A stretch of 32,650 nucleotides of DNA from Candidatus Thalassarchaeaceae archaeon. Its GTDB lineage: Archaea > Thermoplasmatota > Poseidoniia > Poseidoniales > Thalassarchaeaceae. This document shows, in pieces, positions 10,159-21,300 of the stretch (positions are counted from its first letter, which is position 1; each line of letters begins with the position of its first letter). Under the pieces are notes generated by a model that did no database searches, had not been told where the DNA came from, and was given only the letters and a program-made list of their open reading frames with translations. The position numbers were made by a program, and so were the translations under genes. Location of the stretch: positions 1 through 32,650 of the forward strand of contig JAPYUB010000008.1 of the NCBI GenBank assembly GCA_029942125.1, given 5' to 3'.

Positions 10159-11793
10159 ATGGCGCATGTTCTATCGACTGGATTGGAATTCCTTGAACAC
10201 AGTAATCCAAACGGCAACCCTTGTGTGAAGGGATACAATATCATCGATGGTGAACTCAAACAAGCAAGTGATGATTCGACTTTCAAATCGACAAATCCGG
10301 CTTGGCTCGACGATTGTTTGGGAGAATTCCCACTGTCGACAGAAGCGGATGTACACGAGGCGCTGAACGCAGCACGAACAGCATTCCCTGGATGGTCAGC
10401 AACACCCGCGCCCACGCGCGGGCAAATAATCGGTAATATGGGCCGACTATTGATGGAACACAAGGATGCAATTGTCGCCATAGAGACACGAGAGATTGGA
10501 AAGACACTCAAAGAATCTGCTGGATCTGTTCAAGAAGCGATTGACACATGTCTGTTCTTCCAATCTGAGGGGCGGCGATTGTACGGTCAAACTGTAAACA
10601 GTGAGTTGCCAGACAAGGAATTGTTCACCTATCGACGTCCGCTCGGAGTCTGTGGGATAATCAATGCGTGCAACTTCCCCGCAGCTGTTCCATTCTGGAA
10701 GATGATTCCAGCGATAATGTGTGGCAATACCTGTGTGTGGAAGTCACCTCAGGATGCCCCCCTCCTATCATTCGCGCTCGCGCGTATTATGCACGAGTCG
10801 GGGTTGCCCAACGGTGTCATCAATCTCGTACACGGAAAGGGCAGAGGAACCGGCCAGTATCTAGTCGATGCAGTCGACAAAGGTATGGTCAACAAGATCT
10901 CATTCACCGGCAGTACAGCGGTGGGCAAGATGATTGGAGAAATATGTGGTCGTAACTTGGTCTCTGCCAGCCTGGAACTCGGTGGAAAGAACCCACTGGT
11001 CATCATGCCGAGTGCCAACATGGACAACGCGGTAGAAGGTGCATATTGGGCTGGTTTTGGTACTGCAGGACAACGTTGCACAAGCCTTGGAAACCTGATT
11101 ATCCACCAAGACATCTATGATGAATTCATGTCCAAACTCATGGCCAAGGTCGAGAGTACGACCATTGGTGATTCATTGCGTAATAAGGGAGTTCTTTACG
11201 GGCCGATGTTGTCTGAAAAATATGCAGTTGATTTCCTCAAAGATTTGGAGATGTGTGAAACCAGTAGTGCAACCAAACTCTATGGAAAAGGACGAATCAC
11301 CAACGACAACAAACCAGCGGGCTTCCTTGGAGATGCCTCGGAAGGTGTCTACATGTGGCCGCACGTTTATGCGGATGTAACTGAGGACATGGAATGCTTC
11401 CACGAGGAAATCTTTGGGCCAGTAATCACTGTCGTGAAAGCCAAGGATTTCGATCATGCACTACATCTTGCAAATGCCAGTCCATATGGGCTCTCGAGCG
11501 CTATCTACACCAACGATCGCCTCGAAGCTTATCGATTCAAGACTGGAATCAAGGCTGGGATGACGGGAATCAACAACTCGACCACAGGAGCTGAGGCGCA
11601 CCTGCCGTTCGGCGGTGTCAAAGGTTCTGGAAACGGGACCCGTGAATCAGGTATATGGGTCATTGAGGCCTATTCGTACTGGCATGCTGTCAATGACGAA
11701 CTCAGTGGTAAACTGCAGTTGGCTCAGATGGATGTCGATGAGATTGAAATCGAAGAAACTGAAGTCGATTGGGCTGCCCTATCGAATGGGTGA
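10159..11793 (+). CDS. Aldehyde dehydrogenase family protein
   Basis: [26 protein letters not shown] and GTAGQRCTS catalytic motifs, [20 protein letters not shown], and [17 protein letters not shown]. The track ORF begins at 9946 but overlaps the cdc48 start; ATG at 10159 ([14 protein letters not shown]) or GTG at 10105 fits better. Confidence 0.92.
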   Translation: MAHVLSTGLEFLEHSNPNGNPCVKGYNIIDGELKQASDDSTFKSTNPAWLDDCLGEFPLSTEADVHEALNAARTAFPGWSATPAPTRGQIIGNMGRLLMEHKDAIVAIETREIGKTLKESAGSVQEAIDTCLFFQSEGRRLYGQTVNSELPDKELFTYRRPLGVCGIINACNFPAAVPFWKMIPAIMCGNTCVWKSPQDAPLLSFALARIMHESGLPNGVINLVHGKGRGTGQYLVDAVDKGMVNKISFTGSTAVGKMIGEICGRNLVSASLELGGKNPLVIMPSANMDNAVEGAYWAGFGTAGQRCTSLGNLIIHQDIYDEFMSKLMAKVESTTIGDSLRNKGVLYGPMLSEKYAVDFLKDLEMCETSSATKLYGKGRITNDNKPAGFLGDASEGVYMWPHVYADVTEDMECFHEEIFGPVITVVKAKDFDHALHLANASPYGLSSAIYTNDRLEAYRFKTGIKAGMTGINNSTTGAEAHLPFGGVKGSGNGTRESGIWVIEAYSYWHAVNDELSGKLQLAQMDVDEIEIEETEVDWAALSNG

Positions 11794-11799
11794 ATCGAT

Positions 11800-13818
11800 T
11801 CAATTCCAATTAGTTTGATCAGTATCAAAATCAAAGGTACAACTGCCACCACAAGTATCGTTGATGATTCCAGTCAGAAGGAAATCCTCGACCATTGCAT
11901 TGACTTGGATAATAGGAGCAATCTCGTTGTGAGCCTTTCCAGCATCGCCAATAGGTGGTGCTGCGTTTGTATCGGGCATGGCCTCGTAACTTCCATCCCA
12001 ATAGACGATAGCAGAACCAGTGATTGGACCGTCTGCCACATCTATTCCGTAAGGCGACATCATGGACCCATTGAGCATTGGAATTCCAGCGGTTCTCGCC
12101 GCTCTGTCCGAAGAGAGACCCGGCACCTGAGCATCGTTCACAGAAATGGTGGAAAGGAAATTGAACGGTTGAATCTGGTCACCGTAACCTGTCTCTGCGA
12201 ATCGCAACCATGTCTCGGAATCGGAGGCATCCCACATCTGTTGACAGATTCCAATCAACAACGCGCGATCGTTGCGCTGTGGATACGCCTGAGGAAGGAT
12301 GAATCCATCTGAGAAGGTTGCATAGTTGGTGCTTCGCTCAATGAATGTGGAGAATCCGGAACCACCTACCCAAAGGGCCGCGCGGTCGATATCAGGGGAG
12401 AAGCCTGTGATGCTAGCACCATAGATGCCGCCCAATGAATAGCCCATGTAATGCACATCAGAACTGTCGACGAGATTCGTTCCATTGTAATGCAATTCTG
12501 CCAAATCGCTGCACACACCCTTGAATGTTCGCGCGAGCGCCATCTGATTGACCAGCATCTGCTGTAGACGATCAGATTGATGCTCAAAATACTCAGGGTT
12601 CGCTAGGCCCATGAAGACGGTATCCATGTCAGAGCCTGACCAACCGTAGATGTCCGTAGCCACCATAGCGACCTCGTATTCTTGCATCCATCCTATGGCC
12701 CAACTCGAGACGGCTGAACGACCATCACCAAGGAAGCCATGACCGAAAACTACCAGGGGGCCGCTCTCATTTTTGTCAGCTAAAACTTGTGGAATGACGA
12801 GTGTGAATGGAATCTCGGCATTCTCCACGAACTGAGGTGTTCCATTGGCATCTCTACTCAGCAGACTCGGCGGATTCTGCCATTCGAGGTATTGCGGTAC
12901 TGTGTAGGTGCCCTTGATGAGTCGGAAGTCATTATCAAGATCTCCCAACCAATCGGTTTCTACGCTTTCAACGGTGCATCCTATTCCATCATCACCGAGG
13001 CGGTCCAATGCGTCCGCACGCATGGAGAGAGTGGGGCCTAGAATTGAGTCGATTGAAGCGGTATGGAACTGCCAAGCCTCCTTGAGATTCTCAACATCGT
13101 GGCCGGATTCATTCAAAGCCTGAATCAGCAAGGCCATCGATGCCTGTCGAGCCTCGACATCGAGAGCATCGGTTTGGTGACCATCGAGAATAGCTTGGAA
13201 GGCGACCGAGGGCGTAACACCTAATCCTGATATGCCGATTCCATAGGCTGTGTTGAGCTCCAAAGAGCGCAACGTTCGAATGAATACGATGGTCGCCGAT
13301 TCATCATCCGCTCGGGCATCAATTTCAACCCAATGTGCAACCTTCTCTCCCGTGTCCAAATTGAGTAGTGTGGTTGCGTGTCCAACTTCCATGGAAAGGC
13401 CAATCGAATATTGGTCGGCAACACCTGTGAGATTTGGTAAAGTGCTGAACGCCGTCATAATCTGGGTCGTGGCGCTCATACCGTCCAATCGATTGAGAGA
13501 TTCAATCTGTACACTTTCTCCTGAATTAGAGAGCGAACCGGAGACTGGCAAGGTGTTCTCAGCGTAGTTGACTCGAAGTCCAGTCACAGTCGTATTGTCC
13601 TCGATTAGGAATGCATCAGAGGGGAATGGTAGCATGCAGTGAAGTGAATTGAAATTGTCACAACCATCAGTATGAGGAATTGAAACTGCATCGGTCCAGC
13701 CATCGCCATCCTGATCATCGGTGTGGTCTCCTTCAGTCATATCGATTTCAGAGGAATCCAAGCATCCTGGAAAGAGAAGCATGGATGCGAGAACAAGGGC
13801 AATCAATCTGCGATTCAT
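11800..13818 (-). CDS. Secreted lipoprotein with alpha/beta-hydrolase domain
   Basis: ORF track starts at 13851; ATG at 13818 gives MNRRLIALVLASMLLFPGCLDSSE, a signal peptide with lipobox-like FPGC. Hydrolase elements LVVFGHGFLGDGRS and nucleophile elbow HYMGYSLGGIYG. Confidence 0.85.
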   Translation of the reverse strand: MNRRLIALVLASMLLFPGCLDSSEIDMTEGDHTDDQDGDGWTDAVSIPHTDGCDNFNSLHCMLPFPSDAFLIEDNTTVTGLRVNYAENTLPVSGSLSNSGESVQIESLNRLDGMSATTQIMTAFSTLPNLTGVADQYSIGLSMEVGHATTLLNLDTGEKVAHWVEIDARADDESATIVFIRTLRSLELNTAYGIGISGLGVTPSVAFQAILDGHQTDALDVEARQASMALLIQALNESGHDVENLKEAWQFHTASIDSILGPTLSMRADALDRLGDDGIGCTVESVETDWLGDLDNDFRLIKGTYTVPQYLEWQNPPSLLSRDANGTPQFVENAEIPFTLVIPQVLADKNESGPLVVFGHGFLGDGRSAVSSWAIGWMQEYEVAMVATDIYGWSGSDMDTVFMGLANPEYFEHQSDRLQQMLVNQMALARTFKGVCSDLAELHYNGTNLVDSSDVHYMGYSLGGIYGASITGFSPDIDRAALWVGGSGFSTFIERSTNYATFSDGFILPQAYPQRNDRALLIGICQQMWDASDSETWLRFAETGYGDQIQPFNFLSTISVNDAQVPGLSSDRAARTAGIPMLNGSMMSPYGIDVADGPITGSAIVYWDGSYEAMPDTNAAPPIGDAGKAHNEIAPIIQVNAMVEDFLLTGIINDTCGGSCTFDFDTDQTNWN

Positions 13819-13834
13819 AGCCTTGCGAAGGGCT
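13819..13834 (-). promoter_or_regulatory. Hairpin AGCCTT-GCG-AAGG(g)CT abutting the lipoprotein ATG
   Basis: Inverted repeat with a single bulged G, ending directly at the ATG (13818). Confidence 0.35.
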
Positions 13835-13868
13835 CCGCCATTATCAAACACACTCGATGAGGTTCAGG

Positions 13869-13967
13869 TCAGAGAATTGTGTCGCCGCACTCGGGACACT
13901 TCATTCCGGGAAAGAATGCCCCCGGCATGAAGCCGCACTTCAAGCAAATGGAGAGGATATCGTCCAT
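13869..13967 (-). CDS. Putative 32-aa zinc-ribbon microprotein
   Basis: C-terminal part of the 93-aa track ORF; from internal ATG: MDDILSICLKCGFMPGAFFPGMKCPECGDTIL, with paired CxxC knuckles (CLKC, CPEC). Confidence 0.5.
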   Translation of the reverse strand: MDDILSICLKCGFMPGAFFPGMKCPECGDTIL

Positions 13968-13992
13968 GGTGGTGGTAAACCCTTGAGGGCTA

Positions 13993-14011
13993 TGAACCCC
14001 TATGGGGTTCA
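13993..14011. promoter_or_regulatory. Perfect 8-bp inverted repeat TGAACCCC-TAT-GGGGTTCA at the sdh operon start
   Basis: Read directly; spans the first candidate sdhC ATG (14002) and lies 7 nt upstream of a TATA-like AGTATAT. Confidence 0.55.
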
Positions 14012-14910
14012 CAGCGAAGTATATGGTGGGCAGGCATTGGACGAAGAGCGCGGGGCTTGAACGGATGGGCAAGAAGATTCCTCTACCCATGAAGAAGGGC
14101 TTCGGCGCTACCGACCGGGTCGATGCGTGGTGGAAGGGGCCCAGTGCCATGGCCTTCTATCTGGGCATCATGGTTGTCTATGCGACTTGGCGAGGATTCA
14201 TGGAGGCGGACTTCTGGATCTTCGCAGACTTCGGTCGCTCAGCCGGAGAACAGACTATGGCCATAGAGAGTAATGGCAGCCACGTTCTGAGTCCGTTGTT
14301 CAGCCCTCTCATCGTCCCCGATGAACACAGTTGGATGCCGGAGGCATTGTGGTGGTTGTCCCCCGCTATGTTCATCCTCATTTTCCCGGCCGGATTTCGA
14401 GGCACCTGTTACTACTATCGAAAGGCGTACTATCGAGCCTTCTTCCAGAACCCCACAGCCTGTGCAGTCGGAAAGCCTTGGAATGAGTACAAGGGTGAGA
14501 CTGGGCTTCTCATCGTACAGAATCTCCATCGTTACTTCATGTATGCAGCACTAGCCTATCTGCCGATTTTATCGTTTGATGTGTATTTGTCCATGAGATT
14601 TGAAGGGGGAAATTGGGGAGTTTCAGTCGGCACCCTCGTCCTATTGTTGAACGTCATCATGTTATCCGGTTACACATTCGGATGCCATGCTTTCCGACAC
14701 ATCGTTGGAGGGGGTACAAACCATTGGACTGGTGAATCCGGCCCTACACTCCGATATCGAATGTGGAAGATGTCGACTTGGTTCAATGAACGCCACAAGG
14801 AATGGGCGCTCTACTCTCTCCTCGTTGTGATGTTCGCAGATTTCTATGTCTATGCCTGTACAGATGCTATGTTCGGTTGGACGGACTACATGCTATGGGG
14901 TGGAATCTGA
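14002..14910 (+). CDS. sdhC: Succinate dehydrogenase / fumarate reductase membrane (cytochrome b) subunit
   Basis: 302-aa multi-helix protein with [17 protein letters not shown], typical of the large single SdhC of Actinobacteria/Bacteroidetes-type complexes; directly upstream of sdhA. The start could instead be ATG 14023 or 14065. Confidence 0.82.
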   Translation: MGFTAKYMVGRHWTKSAGLERMGKKIPLPMKKGFGATDRVDAWWKGPSAMAFYLGIMVVYATWRGFMEADFWIFADFGRSAGEQTMAIESNGSHVLSPLFSPLIVPDEHSWMPEALWWLSPAMFILIFPAGFRGTCYYYRKAYYRAFFQNPTACAVGKPWNEYKGETGLLIVQNLHRYFMYAALAYLPILSFDVYLSMRFEGGNWGVSVGTLVLLLNVIMLSGYTFGCHAFRHIVGGGTNHWTGESGPTLRYRMWKMSTWFNERHKEWALYSLLVVMFADFYVYACTDAMFGWTDYMLWGGI

Positions 14911-14911
14911 A

Positions 14912-16747
14912 ATGTCCGAGGATTACACCACCCATGAGTACGATGTCGTAATCATCGGAGCCGGGGGTGCTGGTCTACGTGCGGCGATAGAAGCCACTCG
15001 TGCAGGGGCATCGGTCGCAGTCATCTGCAAATCGATGCTGGGCAAAGCGCATACGGTCATGGCTGAGGGAGGTGCAGCTGCTGCGCTGGCCAACAAGGAT
15101 CCTCGCGACTCTTGGCAGACCCATTTCCGTGACACCATGAAGGGTGGCAAATACCTGAATGATTGGCGAATGGCAGAGATTCACGCAAAAGAAAGCCCTG
15201 ATCGAATTCGGGAACTCGAACAATGGGGTGCCATCTTTGACCGAACCCCAGACGGCCTGACCAATCAGCGCAACTTCGGTGGACACACCTACCCTCGCCT
15301 GGCTCACATTGGTGACGCCACGGGCTTAGAGTTGATTCGAACGCTGCAGGAACGAGGTATTCACACAGGCATGGAGGTCTTCATGGAGTACACTGTACGT
15401 CATTTATTCAAAACTGATGGACGATTGTCTGGGTGCTTCGCCTACAATCGAGTCGACGGGTCGCTCCATGTGTTCAAGGCCAAGACGACTGTTCTCGCCA
15501 CTGGTGGAATCACCCGATGCTGGGCGGTTTGCTCCGGTTCTTGGGAATACACCGGTGAGGGGCATGCACTCGCATACTGGACAGGTGCTGAGATGGGAGA
15601 CATGGAATTCGTACAATTCCATCCAACTGGCATGATTTGGCCACCCAGCGTTCGCGGTATCCTTGTGACCGAAGGTGTGCGAGGAGAAGGTGGAATGCTC
15701 ACCAATTCCGAGGGTGAACGCTTCATGTTCAACTACGTTCCAGAGATGTATCGAGATGAATTCGCAGATACTAAAGATGAAGCCATGGATTGGGTGAATT
15801 CAATCGTCGCTGATGAGACGCCTACTGCACGACGTCCGCCCGAATTGTTGACTCGTGACGTGGTAGCCAAGGCCATCAATTCGGAAAAAGAAGCGGGACG
15901 GGCAAGCAAACATGGTGGTGCGTATCTGAATATCTCTTGGCGACCAGAAGAACAGGTCAAGAAGAAGTTGCCCGGAATGTATCATCAATTCAAGGAATTG
16001 GCAGCTGTTGACATTACCAAGGAGCCGATGGAAGTCGGACCCACAGCACACTACGTGATGGGTGGCGTCAAGGTCAATCCAGTGACCCAAGAAACCACCA
16101 TCCCCGGACTCTATGCTGCCGGTGAAGCGGCCACAGGTCTGCATGGTGCCAACCGACTAGGGGGCAATTCACTCTCGGATCTCCTCACCTTTGGTAAACT
16201 GGCCGGACAATATGCCGCAGAGGCCGCAGCCGGAGTGGAAGATTTTGCGGACATTGATTCAATAGAGATTGAACGAGTGGTGATGGAAACCCTCGCTCCT
16301 CTATCGCGTGAAGGTGGAGATAATCCTGCCAAGGTTGTCGAAGATTTACGTAACATGATGCAAGAGAAGGTAGGCATCATCCGTCAAGGCCATCAACTTC
16401 AAGAAGCGTTGGAGGATTTGGAAACTTTTCGTGAACGAGGGAAGACAACCTCTCCAGGGGGAACCAGAATCTACAATCCAGGCTGGCATCAAGCACTCGA
16501 GATTGGTGCCATGATTGACATTAGCAAGATGTGTGCAATCGCGGCATTGGCTCGTGAAGAGAGTCGTGGCGGGCACACTCGTTTGGATTTCCCCATACCA
16601 AATCACAAGCATTGGGGGAAAATCAACAGTGTCATCGTGATGAACTCAGCAGGCGATATGGAATTGAGTCATGTGAAATATCCGCCGATTACTGACGAAC
16701 TCAAGAAATTGTTAGATGCGGACGATCTGCACGAGGAGGAAGAATGA
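14912..16747 (+). CDS. sdhA: Succinate dehydrogenase / fumarate reductase flavoprotein subunit
   Basis: [32 protein letters not shown] (FAD-binding), [40 protein letters not shown] 14912 lies 1 nt after the sdhC stop; the track ORF start at 14846 is an upstream extension. Confidence 0.95.
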   Translation: MSEDYTTHEYDVVIIGAGGAGLRAAIEATRAGASVAVICKSMLGKAHTVMAEGGAAAALANKDPRDSWQTHFRDTMKGGKYLNDWRMAEIHAKESPDRIRELEQWGAIFDRTPDGLTNQRNFGGHTYPRLAHIGDATGLELIRTLQERGIHTGMEVFMEYTVRHLFKTDGRLSGCFAYNRVDGSLHVFKAKTTVLATGGITRCWAVCSGSWEYTGEGHALAYWTGAEMGDMEFVQFHPTGMIWPPSVRGILVTEGVRGEGGMLTNSEGERFMFNYVPEMYRDEFADTKDEAMDWVNSIVADETPTARRPPELLTRDVVAKAINSEKEAGRASKHGGAYLNISWRPEEQVKKKLPGMYHQFKELAAVDITKEPMEVGPTAHYVMGGVKVNPVTQETTIPGLYAAGEAATGLHGANRLGGNSLSDLLTFGKLAGQYAAEAAAGVEDFADIDSIEIERVVMETLAPLSREGGDNPAKVVEDLRNMMQEKVGIIRQGHQLQEALEDLETFRERGKTTSPGGTRIYNPGWHQALEIGAMIDISKMCAIAALAREESRGGHTRLDFPIPNHKHWGKINSVIVMNSAGDMELSHVKYPPITDELKKLLDADDLHEEEE

Positions 16748-16748
16748 G

Positions 16749-17510
16749 ATGACTGAAGATGTGACCTTCCGAATCTTCCGAGGCGAACCTAATGAAGAGG
16801 GTGTGCCCACAGGAGAGATGGTTGACTACACTGTCGAGATGGATGAGGGCATGGTTGTTCTCGATGTCATTCATCGAATCCAAGCAGAGCATGCACCAGA
16901 TCTATCCTGCCGCTGGAATTGCAAGGCTGGAAAATGCGGCTCTTGCAGTGCAGAAGTCAATGGAAAGCCTCGACTTATGTGCATGACGAGAATGGAAGAC
17001 ATCATGGAAGAGACTTCGGAGAATAACCCAGTGGTAGTCAAGCCGATGCAGGCCTTCCCACTCACCAAAGATTTGGTGACTGATGTACAATGGGCCTACG
17101 ACCTCAACAAAACCATTCCACCCCTCAAGGGTCCGGATGAAATGGATTGGAAATTTGACCAAATTGAAGCTGATCGAGTTCAAGAGTTCCGCTCTTGCAT
17201 CGAGTGTATGCTGTGTGTCAACACATGTCACGTCATGAGAGAACACCAATTGTTCGACGAATTTGCCGGCCCTCGCTTCTTTGTACGCTTGGCCAATCTC
17301 GAAATGCATCCGATGGACGAAGGAAATCGCCTTGAGATGATCAAGGATGATTATGGAATCGGGTATTGTAACATCACGCGATGTTGCACCGATGTTTGCC
17401 CAGCAGGAATCAACATCACAGACAACGCAATCATACCTCTGAAGGAACGCATCGTCACGGAATATTATGATCCGATTGCAATGATTGCAAAGAAGATTGG
17501 ACTGCGTTGA
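16749..17510 (+). CDS. sdhB: Succinate dehydrogenase / fumarate reductase iron-sulfur subunit
   Basis: CRWNCKAGKCGSC (2Fe-2S), CIECMLCVNTC and CCTDVCPAG clusters. ATG 16749 immediately after the sdhA stop. Confidence 0.95.
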   Translation: MTEDVTFRIFRGEPNEEGVPTGEMVDYTVEMDEGMVVLDVIHRIQAEHAPDLSCRWNCKAGKCGSCSAEVNGKPRLMCMTRMEDIMEETSENNPVVVKPMQAFPLTKDLVTDVQWAYDLNKTIPPLKGPDEMDWKFDQIEADRVQEFRSCIECMLCVNTCHVMREHQLFDEFAGPRFFVRLANLEMHPMDEGNRLEMIKDDYGIGYCNITRCCTDVCPAGINITDNAIIPLKERIVTEYYDPIAMIAKKIGLR

Positions 17511-17543
17511 TTCAATGGGACACTAATTGATTAATAATTGAAT

Positions 17544-17583
17544 TAAAAAAAGACCCGTCAGAGGCACCGAAGCGCCTCTGACG
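17544..17583 (-). terminator. Hairpin terminator with C(UUCG)G loop followed by a 7-T run, for the MC1-like gene
   Basis: Minus strand reads CGTCAGAGGCGC-TTCG-GTGCCTCTGACG GGTC TTTTTTT: 10 perfect pairs plus a G-U and the closing C-G of a TTCG loop. Confidence 0.85.
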
Positions 17584-17632
17584 AGCCTGTGTGTTATCTT
17601 GTGGTTACCGAATTAGATTCTTGCGTTTCCAA

Positions 17633-17902
17633 TCACAGATGATCAACGCGCTGCTTCTTTACGTTGGCCTTCTTGATCTTACCCGCCTTCTTCAACCATG
17701 CCGGCGCAGACGCCGGAGGGGTCACCATTGTTATCGTTCCCGTGAAGACGTGAACACGCTTGGTGCCACGTTCTCTCAGGTGTATGTCGGTTGCGCCACG
17801 AGTGGCTGCCTTCAGAGCCGCGCCACGAGGCTGGCGGCTTGCAAAGACCTGGCTTGTGTCTTTTCCGTTCTCCATTAGAACGAAATATTTCTTTTCTCCC
17901 AT
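17633..17902 (-). CDS. Non-histone chromosomal protein MC1 family
   Basis: MGEKKYFVLMENGKDTSQVFASRQPRGAALKAATRGATDIHLRERGTKRVHVFTG...PAWLKKAGKIKKANVKKQRV matches the MC1 pattern (RQPR.AALKAA.RG....I.LRERGTK.VHVF). GAGGTGA SD before ATG 17902. Confidence 0.92.
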   Translation of the reverse strand: MGEKKYFVLMENGKDTSQVFASRQPRGAALKAATRGATDIHLRERGTKRVHVFTGTITMVTPPASAPAWLKKAGKIKKANVKKQRVDHL

Positions 17903-18361
17903 GAGTTTCACCTCGAATTATACGCATTCTAGGCCCTCCTTAAGGGTTACCCTAGTTAAACGCCATACTGCGCCCCAAAAGGGTGTATTTCTGATTTTTC
18001 GACATACTATAGAAAGTTGGTCGCAGGGTGCCGAAAGTGATGGATTTCTCTGGAAAAAAGTGAAACTGGGGCAGTCATTCTCTTCTAGGCTTAGCAGTAC
18101 AACGATTCGTTAGAAAATTATCGATTTGAAGAACGGTTGTCTTTGAAGGCGCCCTCAATCGACGAGGGGGATTACTGAGAAATATTGTAAGAAAATCATA
18201 CCACGACTCCTAAACGTATCCCTGTATCCGATAATGCTTGAATCTACTTTGGAATAAGTAACTGATATTGAGGATTTTGCACATCGAGTGAATGCGAGAA
18301 TGAATCTAGACGTTGAGATCAGCTTAACTCAATCATGTACAATAATCAATAATTAATAGCC

Positions 18362-21300
18362 TCATTCTTCTTCATTAATGATTCCAAGAATATCCACATC
18401 GGAACTCTGTGTTTCATTCTCTCCGCGATAGTCTTCTATCTGTTCTTGGGTCCAACCTGCAGCAAGTAATTGTTCATCGCTCCATGCTTCCATTTGCTGA
18501 GTTTCTAATCCAGCCATTTCAGTGAGTATCTCGTCTGATACATCTTCATCTCTCTTGGCCCAGACATCGTCAGGCAACTCATCATCTTCCACAATGGGCT
18601 TCTCTTCTCGACGGCTAATCAAAATCGACGTGAGTGCGAGAAGCAGGATAAGTATAACAGAAATTCCGACTACTGTGATGGTCGATGATGGATCATCTTC
18701 ACCCTGCTGGGTTGTGTTCTCAACGATTGTTGGTGATACTGTTGCCACGCGCGCGCGTATGAGGAAAGAATCTGAAACAGATAGTGCAGTTTCATCTAGG
18801 CATGCAAAATACAGTGTATGATTGGCTTCCGAACGTCCCGGTGGAGTCCATTCTTGAACCCACAACCCCTCTGAATCGGGATGATAAATTTGTGAAAACA
18901 ATGTAATCTCATCTTCATCTTTCAATAGAACTGAGCATTCCATATTCTCAATTCCATCAGGGTCGATAATTTCGACAACTAATGTCGATGAATTGCCTGA
19001 GATGAATTCAGTTGGCATAACCGAGAAATCTAGTTCTGGTTCAGAGCCTTTCAATTCAAAACTCAATGTTTCTGAAAGTCCGGTTATTCCATCGATATCT
19101 CTTAGATTCACAACCAATTCCACAGTTCCCAATGACCAAGTCAAGAGATAATCTGTATTGAGTTCCATCCGATAATATTGGGTGTGTTGTCCAGTCCCCG
19201 GCGCACAGGATGCAGGCGGAACTCCCTGTTCAAAGAAAATTGAACTAAATGCACTCGATGGAGGGCCGGCAGAATCCAATCGAATACCTGCGTACAGTAT
19301 GGGTCGTCCTCGTTCAGTTGTTCCAACCCAAATATCCGTACCTTCAGCACCCCGATTTATTGTATCCACCAACATGTCATTCACACACAATGTGGGTGTT
19401 GAAATTTGAGGGGGGCTCAGGAACACAGGATGGGTCCAAGACCATTCCATATCAGCCCATATCCCACTCGTGATTCGGGTAGAAATAGACGCATCACCGG
19501 ATTCAAGACCGGGTGGAGCTGTGACGGCATCGCCTTCCAACATTTGGTACCCTGCTCCAGGCCAAACGATACTTGTCTCAACAGAATAGCTGGCATGGGG
19601 GTCATCTTCGTCAATGATGTGAACCTGTATGCGATCTTGAGCCCCATCAAGATAGGATTGGCCACCAATCGTCAATTCTGCATTCGGTGCCAAATCGATG
19701 GGCGTCAGGCTGCGATTTGACCATTCAACTCCGTCCACTTGAAGGGTGATTGAAACTGGTTCCAGTGAACCACCTGCAATCGGATTCCAAGAACTCTGGT
19801 AACATGTTTGACTTCCACTAGAACTGGATTGAGTAGGAGTTGCCAATTGCAGCCCGTCCACAAGAATCGCTGGTATTTCGGTGACGTTATTGTGGTCTAT
19901 ATCAATCACACAAGCCGTCAGGGCGTGTTCACGACCACGAACCCAACCTGAATCACCATGAACGGGGGGGTCAATACCCAACCATGGCGCAAGGTCTGCA
20001 CCTTCGACATGGACTCCATACCATGTTGCACTTGCATCCGTGATATTGAATGCGGCATCCCAGAAGGCCTCGACGGTCAATTCCTGTGCATCGTGAACGA
20101 CCCAATAGAGATCCACACTGTCGAGGGGGGCATCGGTGGGAAGGGAAATCGCTGCTGTCCATATCACGCCATCATTCTGTGAAGTGGCCGTGATGGGGAT
20201 GTAGTTAGGATTGCTAGAATTATTGTAACGCCAAGACAAGGTGGCTCCTGCAATGCCGAAATCATCGGTAACGGAAATTCGACAAATGACCACACCGCCG
20301 CGTGTCGCCGTCATTGTTGAACAAGTCAGTTCATCAATTACTGGAGGCGCGTTAATTTCAATATTCAGCAACGCGAGATTATTGTCGACAATACGTTCGG
20401 GATGTGTGTCCTCTGGAATCCAACGAACCAAGAATTCCACGAATCCTGTTCTAACTGGAGTGACGTTGATGGGTAAGATGAGTCGACTTCCTGCGTCATT
20501 TCCGCCTGGAATGGTCATCGAATGATTGGCCAACAGATGGTTATTCTGGCGATCTCTCACTTCAAGGAAGCCGGTCGCTAAGCCAGGAGCGAGATTCTCT
20601 AACAGAACCTCAAGCGTTCCGTTCTCTCCAATGGACAAACGATCAGGGGCACGAACTTCAGAGACGTTGACATCATGCAGGCGGTCACCGTATGCAGCCA
20701 TCTTGGGATCTCCAATCACCGTGCCCATCCAAGAGAGAAGAACGTTGGATGCCGCATAACATTCGACCATCGTGTAACCATCTGCATAACATGAGAACAA
20801 TTGTTCTGGATTCGAAATTGCAGAAAGATAAGGCTCGTAGACATAGCCTTTGACACCTGAAACGCCATCATCTAGCAAATCAGCGATTAAACTCTGTCCA
20901 TAACTTGAGTTGAGCACGAATGTCCGTCCACCTGTGCTCACGGCTGTTTCCGCAATGCTGCCATCTAACCAAGTGAAGTGGGGGCGAATCGGGTACAGTT
21001 TCAGCGTATCAAAGAAAATTGAACCATTGTATGTTCCATCGGTGAATTCAGCAACTTGGCGTACAGCGAAACGAGTGGCACTTGCATCTGGACGGTACCG
21101 AAGTTGGCGATTCTGCCAATCATCAGAAAAGGCACGATCATCAGAGGTGTTGACTGATAGCGATACGCCATTTGAATCGAAAGCTTCGACCTCTAGCCAC
21201 CAATCGCCTTCAACCCAACCCTCTCGCATCGAATATCCATCGAGAACCCAAGCATGTCCCCCTAGGTTAGGATCGATGTCAAACACTTGTTCAACATAAG

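Noticed and set aside
14846-14911. Upstream 22-aa extension of sdhA
   Set aside because: Overlaps sdhC; the conserved FAD-binding start follows MSED at 14912.
17760-18113. 117-aa plus-strand ORF across MC1 and the following intergenic region
   Set aside because: Antisense to the MC1 gene; composition not protein-like.
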